From Chloroflexota bacterium (GTDB lineage Bacteria; Chloroflexota; Ktedonobacteria; Ktedonobacterales; Ktedonobacteraceae), in contig VBHI01000311.1 in NCBI GenBank assembly GCA_005881495.1, forward strand, positions 4,982 to 68,981: 64,000 nucleotides of DNA. The letters run 5' to 3'. The notes under the pieces are model-generated. The model saw only the letters and a program-made list of their open reading frames with translations. It made no database searches and was not told the origin of the DNA. The position numbers were made by a program, and so were the translations under genes. Of this stretch, positions 25,719 to 34,309 are shown in pieces (position 1 is the first letter of the stretch; the number at the start of each line of letters is the position of its first letter).

Positions 25719-25939
25719 AATCTCCCCTGTAGAAATATAGGTAAATTCTCCTATTCTCCTCTCCTTCTGCCGCAAATCTCCCTTTGTAGCGTATACTAAT
25801 CCCTGTGTTTGAGGGATATTCCTGTAGCTCTTCACCAGGCAATAGTTGGGAAGATTTCTTAGAGCGTTCAAACAAAGAAACACACGTATCTAGGCTCACA
25901 CGTGGTGTGCTCATCTATCGATGAGTCGTAGAGGAGAAA

Positions 25940-27356
25940 ATGGCAACCATAAATATGCCAGCGCCAGAGAAAAACTTCGATACAGCAGACCCATTGCCAT
26001 CAGAAGAATATGTCGAGAAAGCGATGCCGTCAATACTTGGTTCATTCGATATGACGGTTGTCTATGTAATGATCATCTTTTTCATTACAAATGCCACGAC
26101 CGCCATCGCAGGGGGGGCCGCTACTTTTACCTACTGGATTCTCGGCGCAATCACTTTTTTTATACCATGTGCTATCGCTACGGCCCAGCTCGGTGTAATG
26201 TTCCAGCACGAAGGTTCGCTCTATAACTGGACGCATAAGGCGCTTGGTGGGTATTGGAGTTTCTTCGTTGCCTTCTGCGCCTGGTTTCCCGGTGTATTGT
26301 TGATGGTGGCCGGAGCCGATACCGTCGTAACCTACCTCATGGGCCTCAACCCGAATTGGTTTTCCCAAATCTGGCAGCAAGGAGTTGCGGTGATCGCACT
26401 GCTAACTATCTGCTGTATTATAACCCTCCAGCCGTTTCGCACCGTGCAAAATATGGCCAATGTGATGTTTGGCATTATCTTACTGACTGTGATTATTGTC
26501 GGCGTTGCGGGCGTGGCATGGTTCGTCGGGAAGCATCCGTCCGCCACGAGCTTCAGCCATCCATCTGACTGGTGGCTGACACCCACCAACTTTGTGGTGT
26601 TTGGCGCCATCACGCATGCGTACCTGGGCGTAGCAGTACCAATGAATATGGGTGGCGAGATACTGGGGCGAAAAGTGATTACGCGCCACTTGCTCTGGGG
26701 AACCATGATTGTTATTACTGCCTACCTGGTCACAACGTTTACCCTGCTGGCAATTCAAGGAAAGGCTGCAACTGGCACTCTCTTCTCGGTGGTAACTGTC
26801 GTAGATATGGGGCTGAACAAGTTTTTCGGTGACATCACCGCAATCTGTGTCATCGGTTTCTTTCTCATGGCCCCCGTCGTTTACAATTATTCCTATGCAC
26901 GCCTCCTCCTGGTTGGCGGCATAGACAAACGTCTCCCGGATTGTATTGGCTGCAGGTGTCTACCTGGTTGTCCCACTTTTTACTCAACTAGGGAACCCGG
27001 CTGACCTGACCAACGAGGTGTACAACGTCATGCTCGCCTCCTCCACCCTGGTATGGGCAATTTCGACGGCCTTCCTCTTCATCAACCTGGTGAAATTTTA
27101 CTTGATGGATCGACACGCTTTTCGCAAGCAACGTATCTTCCCCATGCCGGTATTGTGGATAAGCATTGTGTTCGGTGTCATTGCTTGCGCGCTTAGTATC
27201 ATCGACACGCTCTATTTCTCCTGGGTGCCGCAGCAGATCGACAACAGCCATTGGTGGTACATCATCGGTGGTCTCACGCTGGTGTGTGTTATCATCGCTG
27301 CTTTCGGTGGTATGCTTGCCAGCAGTGAAGCTGCATGGCAAGACTTTAGCAAATAA
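25940..27356 (+). pseudogene. APC-family amino acid permease, frameshifted with a probable internal deletion
   Basis: The first frame (25940-27004) gives about nine membrane helices of an amino acid/polyamine permease (ILGSFDMTVVYVMIIFFITN, FVVFGAITHAYLGVAVPMN, YSYARLLLVGGIDKRLP), then turns into a Cys-rich non-family tail (DCIGCRCLPGC) and stops. The remaining helices (GVYLVVPLFTQLGNPADLTN to GGMLASSEAAWQDFSK) continue in another frame from about 26946 to 27356. The loop that normally follows RLP (a KLN-x-N-R-V-P-type segment) and part of the next helix seem missing, so a deletion of a few dozen bases plus frameshift near 26935-26946 is likely. GAGGAG precedes the ATG. Two separately made halves are possible but unlikely. 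Confidence 0.82.
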
Positions 27357-27402
27357 TATCATTCAACTAAAAGGCAAGGGCACTTTAGGTATTATTCAGG
27401 GT

Positions 27403-29445
27403 TTAAACGCACTGGCCGTCTGGCTGAATTCCGTTGGACGTTATCTGATTGGGGCTACTGGTAATTACTTCTCCAACACCTGGGTAGGTATGGTCAGCCG
27501 GTAGGCTCCCGGACCATGAGAATTGGTATGCTTTCGTCGTCTGCCCCGCGGCGAAAGCCAGCTTAGCCGTTGTGTTGCTGTGCCCGTTGTTGACCGTGTA
27601 ATCGAACTGCACCGTTCCACCTGGGCTATTGGAAGTGACAACGAAAGTGGCCGTGTAGGTAACGGTCACTGAGGTGCCGCAGGCCACTCCCGCAATAGAG
27701 GATGGATTAACTGTCATAGTCACGCTCACAACATTGAAGGGTGTCGGTGTTGGAGTGGGTGTGCTGGCTAAAGCAGTAGCCGTTGTATTGGCATATCCCT
27801 GGGTCACAGCAGTTTCAGTCGCGTTCGCCTGGTTGGCGTTAGCCGTTGCCGTGGCGTTTGTGTTTCCGTTGGCCTGGGCGGTAGCTGTCGCATCGACGAC
27901 CGTGCTGGTTGCCAGAGCATTGGCAGTAGTGTTGGCTTGCGCAGTGCTCGAGGTATTGTTTTGGGCTGTGGCAGTAGCATTGGCGGATTCGTCTGCTTTG
28001 GAGCTCGTGAAGAAGTAATAGAACGCGAATCCCGCACTGCTTATGAGGAGGAGTAAAACCAACCCGATTATCAAGAGCGTTAGTCCGGTATTGCGCTTGC
28101 GGCGAGCCGGCTTGTTCGGCGGGGGAAATGCTGAGCCGCGGTTATTGTAAGGCGGTGGCATAGGAGTTGGCCTGCTAGCGCCAGGTATTATCGTGGGATT
28201 ATTGCTGATGTTCGTTGTGTTGTTACCAAGCCAGGCCGTCTGGTAATTGGGGACGGATGTTCTATCGGTCCCGCTATAGGTAGCCAGCTGCTCACCCGCG
28301 GCGAAAACTGGTGGATAATTGACTCCTGTGGGGGCGATAGCGATAGTGAGCAGCAACGGGATGGCGACACCTCCACTGCCAAAGGTGTTATCCTGTCCGA
28401 TAACGCGAATCACCTGGCCGCCCTGTACACCTGCTGGCACTTCAACCCTGACGTGACGGCCTCCCGCCAGCGTTAAAGTTCGGATGGTTCCATTGATGGC
28501 TTCAGCATAGCTGATTGCGAGCGTGGCGCGGATGGTGTCAGTAATTGGTTTGCTCTGGGTATTCAGTATGGTAGGGCCATCGATGAGCAGGGCTTCTTGC
28601 AGCGCCTTGCCGAAAGCTGAAACGGACACAAAGCGATTTTCAGGTCTTTTTGCGAGAGCGCGCAGAAGAATTGTATCCACATCATGATTGAGCGAAGGGT
28701 TTAAGGCACTTGGTGGCTGAGGTGCAACGCTCAAGTGCTGGTACATCATCTGTCCTGGCCCACCCTCAAAAGGATAGCGTCCGGTCAGAAGCTGGTAGAT
28801 CATGATGGCGAGAGCATACTGATCGGAGGCGGGAACAGGATTACCTTCCCATTGTTCGGGGGCCATATAAATAGGCGTGCCGCGAATAGCCTGGCTTGCT
28901 CCTGAGGTCCCGGCTGCCAATTTCGCGATGCCAAAATCGGCGAGCAGCAAATCCGGGAGAGGTGCATTGCGATTGCTGCGAATAAGGAAATTCTGTGGTT
29001 TGACATCCTGGTGAATAATATCGTTGTCGTGCGCATGTTGGAGAGCATCTGCAGCCTGGTGGAGAAAGTGCGCGACAGCAGTGGGAGAGAGCAGATGGCC
29101 CTCCCCACGTTGTTGTAGCCAGGTGGCAAGTGAACCCTCCGCGCAATAAGGCATAACCATATAGGTGAGAGGAGTGCCACTGACAACCTCCTCGCCAAAA
29201 TCAAAGAGCGGTAGGATATTTGGGTGATTGAGCTTGGCGATGGCCCTGGCTTCCCGCTCAAACAGACGCGCCGCGTTTGACGTGGTGTTGGAATCGGGAT
29301 AAGTCGCGGCTTCGGTCCGAATGACTTTGATAGCTACCTGTCGATTGATGCGTGTATCTTCTACAAGATAGACTTCCCCCATACTTCCACTTCCCAGTTG
29401 TTTCAGAATACGATATCGACCGTTTTGCAGCATTTCCAGTGGCAT
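27403..29445 (-). CDS. Membrane Ser/Thr protein kinase with a DnaJ-C-terminal-like segment and extracellular domain
   Basis: 680 residues. Kinase domain (about 10-285): Gly-loop LGSGSMGEV, Lys40 in VAIK, Glu65, catalytic loop HQDVKPQN (Asp147; HQD rather than HRD), DFG at 170-172, APE in YMAPEQW; it should be active. Residues about 308-372 (LAISYAEAINGTIRTLTLAG, VEVPAGVQGGQVIRVIGQ) closely resemble the substrate-binding C-terminal domain of DnaJ. A Pro-rich stretch and basic RRKRN lead to one membrane helix (454-478), then about 85 residues of Ala/Thr/Asn repeats, TPTPTPTP, and a C-terminal beta-rich domain with two Cys (PSSIAGVACGTSVTVTYTAT; ...GQCV). Likely a surface-sensing kinase. It is transcribed alone. 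Confidence 0.9.
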   Translation of the reverse strand: MPLEMLQNGRYRILKQLGSGSMGEVYLVEDTRINRQVAIKVIRTEAATYPDSNTTSNAARLFEREARAIAKLNHPNILPLFDFGEEVVSGTPLTYMVMPYCAEGSLATWLQQRGEGHLLSPTAVAHFLHQAADALQHAHDNDIIHQDVKPQNFLIRSNRNAPLPDLLLADFGIAKLAAGTSGASQAIRGTPIYMAPEQWEGNPVPASDQYALAIMIYQLLTGRYPFEGGPGQMMYQHLSVAPQPPSALNPSLNHDVDTILLRALAKRPENRFVSVSAFGKALQEALLIDGPTILNTQSKPITDTIRATLAISYAEAINGTIRTLTLAGGRHVRVEVPAGVQGGQVIRVIGQDNTFGSGGVAIPLLLTIAIAPTGVNYPPVFAAGEQLATYSGTDRTSVPNYQTAWLGNNTTNISNNPTIIPGASRPTPMPPPYNNRGSAFPPPNKPARRKRNTGLTLLIIGLVLLLLISSAGFAFYYFFTSSKADESANATATAQNNTSSTAQANTTANALATSTVVDATATAQANGNTNATATANANQANATETAVTQGYANTTATALASTPTPTPTPFNVVSVTMTVNPSSIAGVACGTSVTVTYTATFVVTSNSPGGTVQFDYTVNNGHSNTTAKLAFAAGQTTKAYQFSWSGSLPADHTYPGVGEVITSSPNQITSNGIQPDGQCV

Positions 29446-29586
29446 ATTCCTACCTCGCTTTTAAGCTACAGGGCCTCCGCTACAGAGCCTGAAGAAAAAA
29501 TTGCTCTAAAATAGAGCGATGAGTACGGAACGTAGTATAGCATACCAGGGAAAGTGTGAGAATATGTTTGGATCTTCACGTATCTC

Positions 29587-29616
29587 TTCACAAAGTATTC
29601 TCTTATCCGCTATAAT
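29587..29616 (+). promoter_or_regulatory. Promoter of the thiamine-precursor transport operon
   Basis: TTCACA (29587-29592), 18 bases, TATAAT (29611-29616). Predicted start about 29623, some 50 bases before the riboswitch. Confidence 0.65.
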
Positions 29617-29669
29617 AGGCGTAGCAGATAAAAACGTACATTTACTTATTTGCTAAGGGCAATACATCG

Positions 29670-29766
29670 CTGCTAGGGGAGCCAATTGGCTGAGAGGTAG
29701 CCGCATTGGGCGTGCTGCTGACCCTATGAACCTGATCTGGATAATACCAGCGGAGGGAAGCGGCAA
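29670..29766 (+). ncRNA. TPP riboswitch (thi-box)
   Basis: Conserved thi-box blocks in order: GGGGAGCC (29677), CTGAGAGG (29690), GACCCTATGAACCTGATCTG (29720), GGATAATACCAGCGGAGGGA. It binds thiamine pyrophosphate. A terminator follows at 29805-29840, so control is probably by premature termination when TPP is high. Confidence 0.95.
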
Positions 29767-29804
29767 ACGGCTGAGCCGGTAGTTTTCCGAAACGTAGAAC
29801 ATAC

Positions 29805-29840
29805 AAAGCCGCGATCCTCCACTTCAGGATTGCGGCTTTT
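29805..29840 (+). terminator. Riboswitch-controlled intrinsic terminator
   Basis: Stem AAAGCCGCGATCCT / AGGATTGCGGCTTT (29805-29818 with 29826-29839, one G-T pair), loop CCACTTC, ending in TTTT. It lies between the TPP aptamer and the first gene. Confidence 0.85.
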
Positions 29841-29884
29841 CATATGCTCGAAATGTGAATGGTGGTTATAGGGAGGAGAGCAGC

Positions 29885-30655
29885 GTGGAACCAGCAAAAC
29901 TATTGGTGCAGGGAGTTTCTAAAGTCTTTCGCGATGGGCGGAAACCCCTGGATACCCTTGCTGCAATCGACCTGTTCGTCAACGCCGGTGAATTTGTGAC
30001 CGTCATTGGACCGAGTGGTTGTGGCAAGAGTACCCTCTTTAATATCGTCGCGGGTGTAGATCAGCCCACTTCCGGCATAGTTGCCATCGATGGCGATGCA
30101 CAAGGGGAGCGTGCTGGCAAATCTGGTTACATGCCCCAGCAACCCTTGCTATTACCCTGGCGTACCGTGGAAGAAAATATCATGTTGGGGTTAGATGTGC
30201 GCCGTCTACCACGGAGAAAGGCCGAGCGCGAGGCTTACGAGCTGCTCAAACGCTTTGGATTGGCTGACTTTGCTCACCATTATCCGGCCACACTCTCAGG
30301 AGGAATGCGCCAACGCGTGGCGCTGTTGCGCACTGTCCTGTTCAATTCCTCATTTCTTTTGCTGGATGAACCATTTGGTGCATTGGACGCACTCACCCGA
30401 CTATCACTCCAGATGTGGTTACTCGATCTCTGGCAGACCTTTCATTCAAGCGTTCTCTTTATCACGCACGATGTGCGCGAGGCGATCTTACTCTCTGACC
30501 GGATCTATGTGCTCAGTGCGCGTCCTGCTAGAGTGTTGCGCGTCGTCGAGGTTGATTTGCCACGCCCCCGCCGCTCCGAACAGTTGGCGTTGGAGCAGGC
30601 AGTGCGCCTGGAACAAGAGCTGACCACCCTATTGCTGAAGGAGCAACAGTCATGA
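29885..30655 (+). CDS. thiZ: ABC transporter ATPase for thiamine precursor (ThiZ-like)
   Basis: 256 residues from GTG 29885, set by GGGAGGAG at 29871-29878 (6-base spacing). Walker A GPSGCGKST, Q-loop YMPQQPLLLPWRTV, signature LSGGMRQRVALL, Walker B LLLDEPFGALD, and His in FITHDVREA: all intact. It belongs to the nitrate/sulfonate/taurine-type importer group. Together with the next two genes, overlapped by 4 bases each, and the TPP riboswitch, it should power uptake of a thiamine pyrimidine precursor such as formylaminopyrimidine or HMP. Confidence 0.9.
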   Translation: MEPAKLLVQGVSKVFRDGRKPLDTLAAIDLFVNAGEFVTVIGPSGCGKSTLFNIVAGVDQPTSGIVAIDGDAQGERAGKSGYMPQQPLLLPWRTVEENIMLGLDVRRLPRRKAEREAYELLKRFGLADFAHHYPATLSGGMRQRVALLRTVLFNSSFLLLDEPFGALDALTRLSLQMWLLDLWQTFHSSVLFITHDVREAILLSDRIYVLSARPARVLRVVEVDLPRPRRSEQLALEQAVRLEQELTTLLLKEQQS

Positions 30656-31431
30656 AACTACGCTGGTTAGCCGGTTATGGCCCTGCTTTCGTGCTGGGTG
30701 TAACTCTATTAGCGTTCTGGGAATTATATGTCCGCGCCGGGCAGATCAGCTCGCAGGTGCTACCCTCGCCAACTGCTATTATCCAGGCATTGATTGAGCA
30801 CTGGGACGTGATCTCCATACATACCATGCAGACCCTCCTGGAAACGGTGTTGGGTATGGCCGTAGCAATAGTCTTTGGCCTGATTCTGGCTATTACACTT
30901 GAAATCTCACGGTGGTCGCGGCGCGCGGTCTATCCACTGCTGGTGATCTCGCAAACAATACCGATCATCGCCCTTGCCCCTTTGCTGCTCATCTGGTTTG
31001 GTATTGACCTTGGTCCAAAGGTCTTCGTCGTCGCGCTCTACTGCTTCTTTCCTATAGCCGTGGCATGTGCTGACGGCCTGGCGGATGCGGAGCCGGAACT
31101 GATCAACCTGTTAAAAAGTATGCATGCTTCGCGTTGGCAGATTCTCTGGCTTGTGCGTTTGCCAGGAGCAATGCCGTCATTCTTCTCTGGTTTGCGCATT
31201 GCCGCGACATATGGCGTAACAGGTGCTATCTTTGGGGAGTATGTGGGGGCATACCAGGGACTGGGTATCTACATGCAACTCTCAGTAAACTCACATGCTA
31301 TCGTGCTGGTTTTCGCGGCGATCCTTGTTACCGCTGTGCTCAGCCTTCTTCTTTTTGGACTTGTATCACTGATCGAACGTATTGCTTTGCCCTGGTATCA
31401 CGGGACAGTTATTGAAAGGAAGCTATCATGA
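30652..31431 (+). CDS. thiX: ABC transporter permease for thiamine precursor (ThiX-like)
   Basis: 259 residues, about six membrane helices. The BPD-type EAA loop appears as DAEPELINLLKSMHASRWQI followed by RLPGAMPSFFSGLRIAATYG, which contacts the ATPase. ATGA overlaps join it to both neighbours. Sequence type matches the SsuC/TauC/ThiX group; the substrate is assigned from the riboswitch and the binding protein. Confidence 0.9.
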   Translation: MKLRWLAGYGPAFVLGVTLLAFWELYVRAGQISSQVLPSPTAIIQALIEHWDVISIHTMQTLLETVLGMAVAIVFGLILAITLEISRWSRRAVYPLLVISQTIPIIALAPLLLIWFGIDLGPKVFVVALYCFFPIAVACADGLADAEPELINLLKSMHASRWQILWLVRLPGAMPSFFSGLRIAATYGVTGAIFGEYVGAYQGLGIYMQLSVNSHAIVLVFAAILVTAVLSLLLFGLVSLIERIALPWYHGTVIERKLS

Positions 31432-32480
31432 ATGCTCGTACACGATTAATTGCCAGTATAGGCATCCCTGTCCTGCTCATTCTACTTGTAGTAGGCGCCT
31501 TCCTATGGCAGCAGCGAAGTAGTGCGGGGACGACGCCAGCCCCGGCGGGTACACAAAAGTTGATCCCCATGAGACTGGCGTTGGACTGGACGCCCAACAC
31601 GAATCACACAGGAATCTATGTTGCCCTGAAAAAGGGTTGGTATCGCGATGCGGGAATAGATCTCCAATTATTACCATATTCGGCCAGCGTTTCACCCGAT
31701 GTGCTGGTGAGTAGCGGCAAAGCTGACGTAGGCATCGGCGCCACCGAAGGCATTGTCGCTGATGCGGCAGTGAGTCAGCCGGTGGTCTCGATTGCCGCCA
31801 TCATTCAACATAACACTTCGGCGCTGGTAACCCTGGCAAGTTCAGGTTTATCGCGTCCGCGTGACCTGAGCGGTAAAATCTACGGAGGATTTGGCGCATC
31901 CTACGAGCCAGCAGTGGTGGGTGAGATAATCAAGCGAGATGGGGGAACGGGACAATTTAAGAACGTGACCCTGGACGTCGATGCCATGCAAGCACTGGAG
32001 TCGCATCGTGTCGATTTTGCCTGGGTCTTTGAAGGATGGGAGGTTATCCAGGCGCAGCGCGCGGGAGTGAAATTAAACATCTTTCCCATTACAAACTACG
32101 GCGTGGCTGATTATTACACGCCCAATATTATCGCCAGCCCAAACGAAATCAAGCAGAAGCCCGAGCTATTGCACAGATTTATGGCAGCGACCGCGAAGGG
32201 ATATGAATACGCTCGTACACATGCCCAGGATGCAGCACAGATCCTGCTGAACGCTAATCCACAAGGTACATTCCCAGATCCAGGCCTGGTGGTAGCCAGT
32301 CAGGAGTTTCTCAGCCCACGCTATGCAGACACCGGGCGGAAATGGGGCTGGCAGGATTCCGCCGCCTGGCACGGCTATCCGCAATTTATTATCAACACAG
32401 GCGGCATAGTCGATGCAGGAGGTCACCCCGTCCATTCCATGGATTTTGAAAGCTTGTACACGAATCAGTTTTTACCCTGA
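31428..32480 (+). CDS. thiY: THI5/NMT1-like substrate-binding protein for thiamine precursor (ThiY-like)
   Basis: 350 residues. An uncleaved anchor or signal helix (about 8-27) with no lipobox Cys, then the NMT1/THI5 fold: LALDWTPNTNHTGIYVALKKG, GKADVGIGATEGIVADAA, ESHRVDFAWVFEGWE. The DWTPNTNH-x-G-x-Y motif is typical of pyrimidine-precursor binding proteins. Its place after ATPase and permease in a TPP-riboswitch operon supports import of a thiamine pyrimidine. Confidence 0.9.
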   Translation: MNARTRLIASIGIPVLLILLVVGAFLWQQRSSAGTTPAPAGTQKLIPMRLALDWTPNTNHTGIYVALKKGWYRDAGIDLQLLPYSASVSPDVLVSSGKADVGIGATEGIVADAAVSQPVVSIAAIIQHNTSALVTLASSGLSRPRDLSGKIYGGFGASYEPAVVGEIIKRDGGTGQFKNVTLDVDAMQALESHRVDFAWVFEGWEVIQAQRAGVKLNIFPITNYGVADYYTPNIIASPNEIKQKPELLHRFMAATAKGYEYARTHAQDAAQILLNANPQGTFPDPGLVVASQEFLSPRYADTGRKWGWQDSAAWHGYPQFIINTGGIVDAGGHPVHSMDFESLYTNQFLP

Positions 32481-32560
32481 CAGCCACTTCTCCCTTTTGA
32501 ATTCTGGCGGGTAGCTTGAGAGTGACCACAAGAAACCGTGAGCCCCTCTCCCGTTTCTCA

Positions 32561-33421
32561 TCAGATCCGCGTGAGTTTTTCCGGGTTGGCAATGACGCGG
32601 ATCGTCTGAATATGCCCTTCCTCCACTTCAATGGTCAGGACGGAGAATGCTTGACCGCCAGCGCGGATGATCAGGGCGGCTTGACCGTTGACCTCCCCTA
32701 GCTCGACGCGATAGTTCTCTGGCCAAAAGCGCTTCGTTCCCAGGCTCATGCGTGCCACCGCATCACGCCCGCGAATTGGACGCAGCGCGGCGGTTTTGGT
32801 TTTCCCGCCTCCATCCGTCCACAGCGTCACATTTTCAGAGAGCAGGTTCATCAAGGGGGTCGTCTCACCGGTCTCAACTGCCTGGAAGTACCCGCTGAGC
32901 AGTTGCCGGTGGAGTTGGGGAGAGGCAGGGAAGCGGGGCCGATGGGCACGCAGATGGAGCCTGGCCCGGCTGAAGGAGCGGCGACAGGCCGCTTCACTTT
33001 TGTCAAGCATGGTGGCGATCTCGGCAAAGTCATACCCGAAGACTTCGCGCAGCAGGAAGACGGCTCGCTCAAACGGTTGGAGCTGCTCCAGCAGCACTAG
33101 GAACGCCAGCGAGATCGATTCCTGCATATCAACACGCTTTTCCGGGTCGCCCGTTTCAGCCGTCTCTGTTGTGAGGACCGGCTCCGGTAACCAGGGACCC
33201 ACGTACTGTTCTCGCTTCCTGCGTGCGAGCTGGAGTTGATCCAGGCATAAGCGCGTGAGGATCGTAGTGAGATACGCTTTGAGCGAGCGAATGTCGTCTT
33301 TGGGTTTAGACTGATAACGCAGGTAGGTTTCCTGCACCATATCTTCGGCATCCATCGCACTCCCCAGCATGCGGTAGGCGATGGAAAAGAGGTAGGGACG
33401 ATAGGTTTCAAAGGATTCCAC
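32561..33421 (-). CDS. ECF41-type RNA polymerase sigma factor with SnoaL-like C-terminal domain
   Basis: 286 residues from GTG 33421, set by AGGAGGA upstream; the longer TTG start (33451) would put that site inside the gene. Sigma-2 region (YRPYLFSIAYRMLGSAMDAE, DMVQETYLR), linker motif WLPEP, sigma-4 (PFERAVFLLREVFGYDFAEI), then a SnoaL/NTF2-like domain with DGGGK and a terminal NPEKL. WLPEP, DGGGK and NP-x-KL are the marks of ECF41, in which the C-terminal domain controls activity in place of an anti-sigma factor. It follows the nitroreductase gene on the same strand. Confidence 0.93.
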   Translation of the reverse strand: MESFETYRPYLFSIAYRMLGSAMDAEDMVQETYLRYQSKPKDDIRSLKAYLTTILTRLCLDQLQLARRKREQYVGPWLPEPVLTTETAETGDPEKRVDMQESISLAFLVLLEQLQPFERAVFLLREVFGYDFAEIATMLDKSEAACRRSFSRARLHLRAHRPRFPASPQLHRQLLSGYFQAVETGETTPLMNLLSENVTLWTDGGGKTKTAALRPIRGRDAVARMSLGTKRFWPENYRVELGEVNGQAALIIRAGGQAFSVLTIEVEEGHIQTIRVIANPEKLTRI

Positions 33422-33501
33422 TCTGTTTCCTCCTGTTCCTCCTGGAGTCAACTCATAAGAACTGATGTTGTCCCTGGATCATTGTTACTATTCCATTTGT
33501 G

Positions 33502-33963
33502 CTATTTCCTTTCCAACACAAACACCGGATGGGTGAGCACCGCACGCTCAAATTCCTCCAGGGAAGAGTCTGCGGTGACGCCATAGTAGCGAGCGAAGGG
33601 GTTGCCGCCCTTGATTTCTTCTCGCAAAAGGAGGGCCGCCTCGCCTTTGGGCAGTTCTCTTACGTTGATCGTTTCAGAACGACGCCCACGCGTGAGGATG
33701 GCCTCCCCCGCTGCTCGCAGATTGCGCACCCAATCCACTATTCCATACACGGAGCCCACATAGCGCTTCCCATTCCGCTCAATAATCGCTAGCGAGACCG
33801 TACGCAGCAGCCCGCTTTTGCGCCCACGCACGGTGAGCAGGTACATGGGGTAGTTCCCAAAGAAAATGAAAGGTCCTCTTAGCTTGAAGCCCGCGCGCAG
33901 CAGGGTCAATGTCAGAGCATTTCCCAGACGTACAAAAAACGGGACCTGAGATGTTTTTGCCAT
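33502..33963 (-). CDS. DDN-family F420-dependent nitroreductase-like protein
   Basis: 153 residues. FGNYPMYLLTVRGRKSGLLRTVSL is typical of the deazaflavin-dependent nitroreductase (DDN) family, which uses F420H2; RYVGSVYGIVDWVRNLRAAG and a C-terminal FPVF-like FERAVLTHPVFVLER follow. It is upstream of the ECF41 gene with an 80-base gap. Known ECF41 sigma factors usually sit beside a carboxymuconolactone decarboxylase, oxidoreductase or epimerase gene which they control; this gene occupies that place. Confidence 0.88.
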   Translation of the reverse strand: MAKTSQVPFFVRLGNALTLTLLRAGFKLRGPFIFFGNYPMYLLTVRGRKSGLLRTVSLAIIERNGKRYVGSVYGIVDWVRNLRAAGEAILTRGRRSETINVRELPKGEAALLLREEIKGGNPFARYYGVTADSSLEEFERAVLTHPVFVLERK

Positions 33964-34309
33964 ATTTTCCTTCTCATTCTATCTCATTCTCTGAGTAGAT
34001 ACGTTGTCGTGATGACCACCACATTTGATCATTCGCTTCGCTCAGAGCTTGCCCTGAACGAAGTGAAGGGGTGACACGGTGTGACTGTTCATGCACATTG
34101 ACAAATTAACCGGGACAATCGTAGGGGCCGATTTATCGCGCCCAGCGCCGATTTATCGGCCCTCGGTGCATGTATCGATATCCGGATGAATTTGTTAATT
34201 TCCATAAACTGTCAAGGACTCTTCTTCACAATTGAACCTTGCCTTACAAATAAAGAGGGTTGAGCTACCCTTTTTGGGACAGGTGCCAGTCTGATTTTTC
34301 GCAATGTCT
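33964..34309. other. Repeat-bearing intergenic region between the nitroreductase and thiamine pyrophosphokinase genes
   Basis: 346 bases without a gene. It contains a degenerate relative of the GTCACCCTGAGCG family (about 34031-34076) and one copy of the GTAGGGGCCGATTTATCG repeat (34121-34162). The latter is flanked by AAATTAAC (34103-34110) and its complement GTTAATTT (34194-34201), which could fold as one large hairpin. Confidence 0.6.
34121..34162. repeat. Copy A of a GTAGGGGCCGATTTATCG interspersed repeat
   Basis: 42 bases: GTAGGGGCCGATTTATCGCG, then CCCAGCGCCGATTTATCGGC and CC. It holds two short hairpins (CGAT-TT-ATCG and GCCGA-TTTA-TCGGC). Copy B at 56993-57034 differs at one position. 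Confidence 0.8.

Noticed and set aside
25642..25914. Minus-strand frame in the gap before the APC permease
   Set aside because: Overlaps the end of the pseudokinase gene, lacks a ribosome site and resembles no family.
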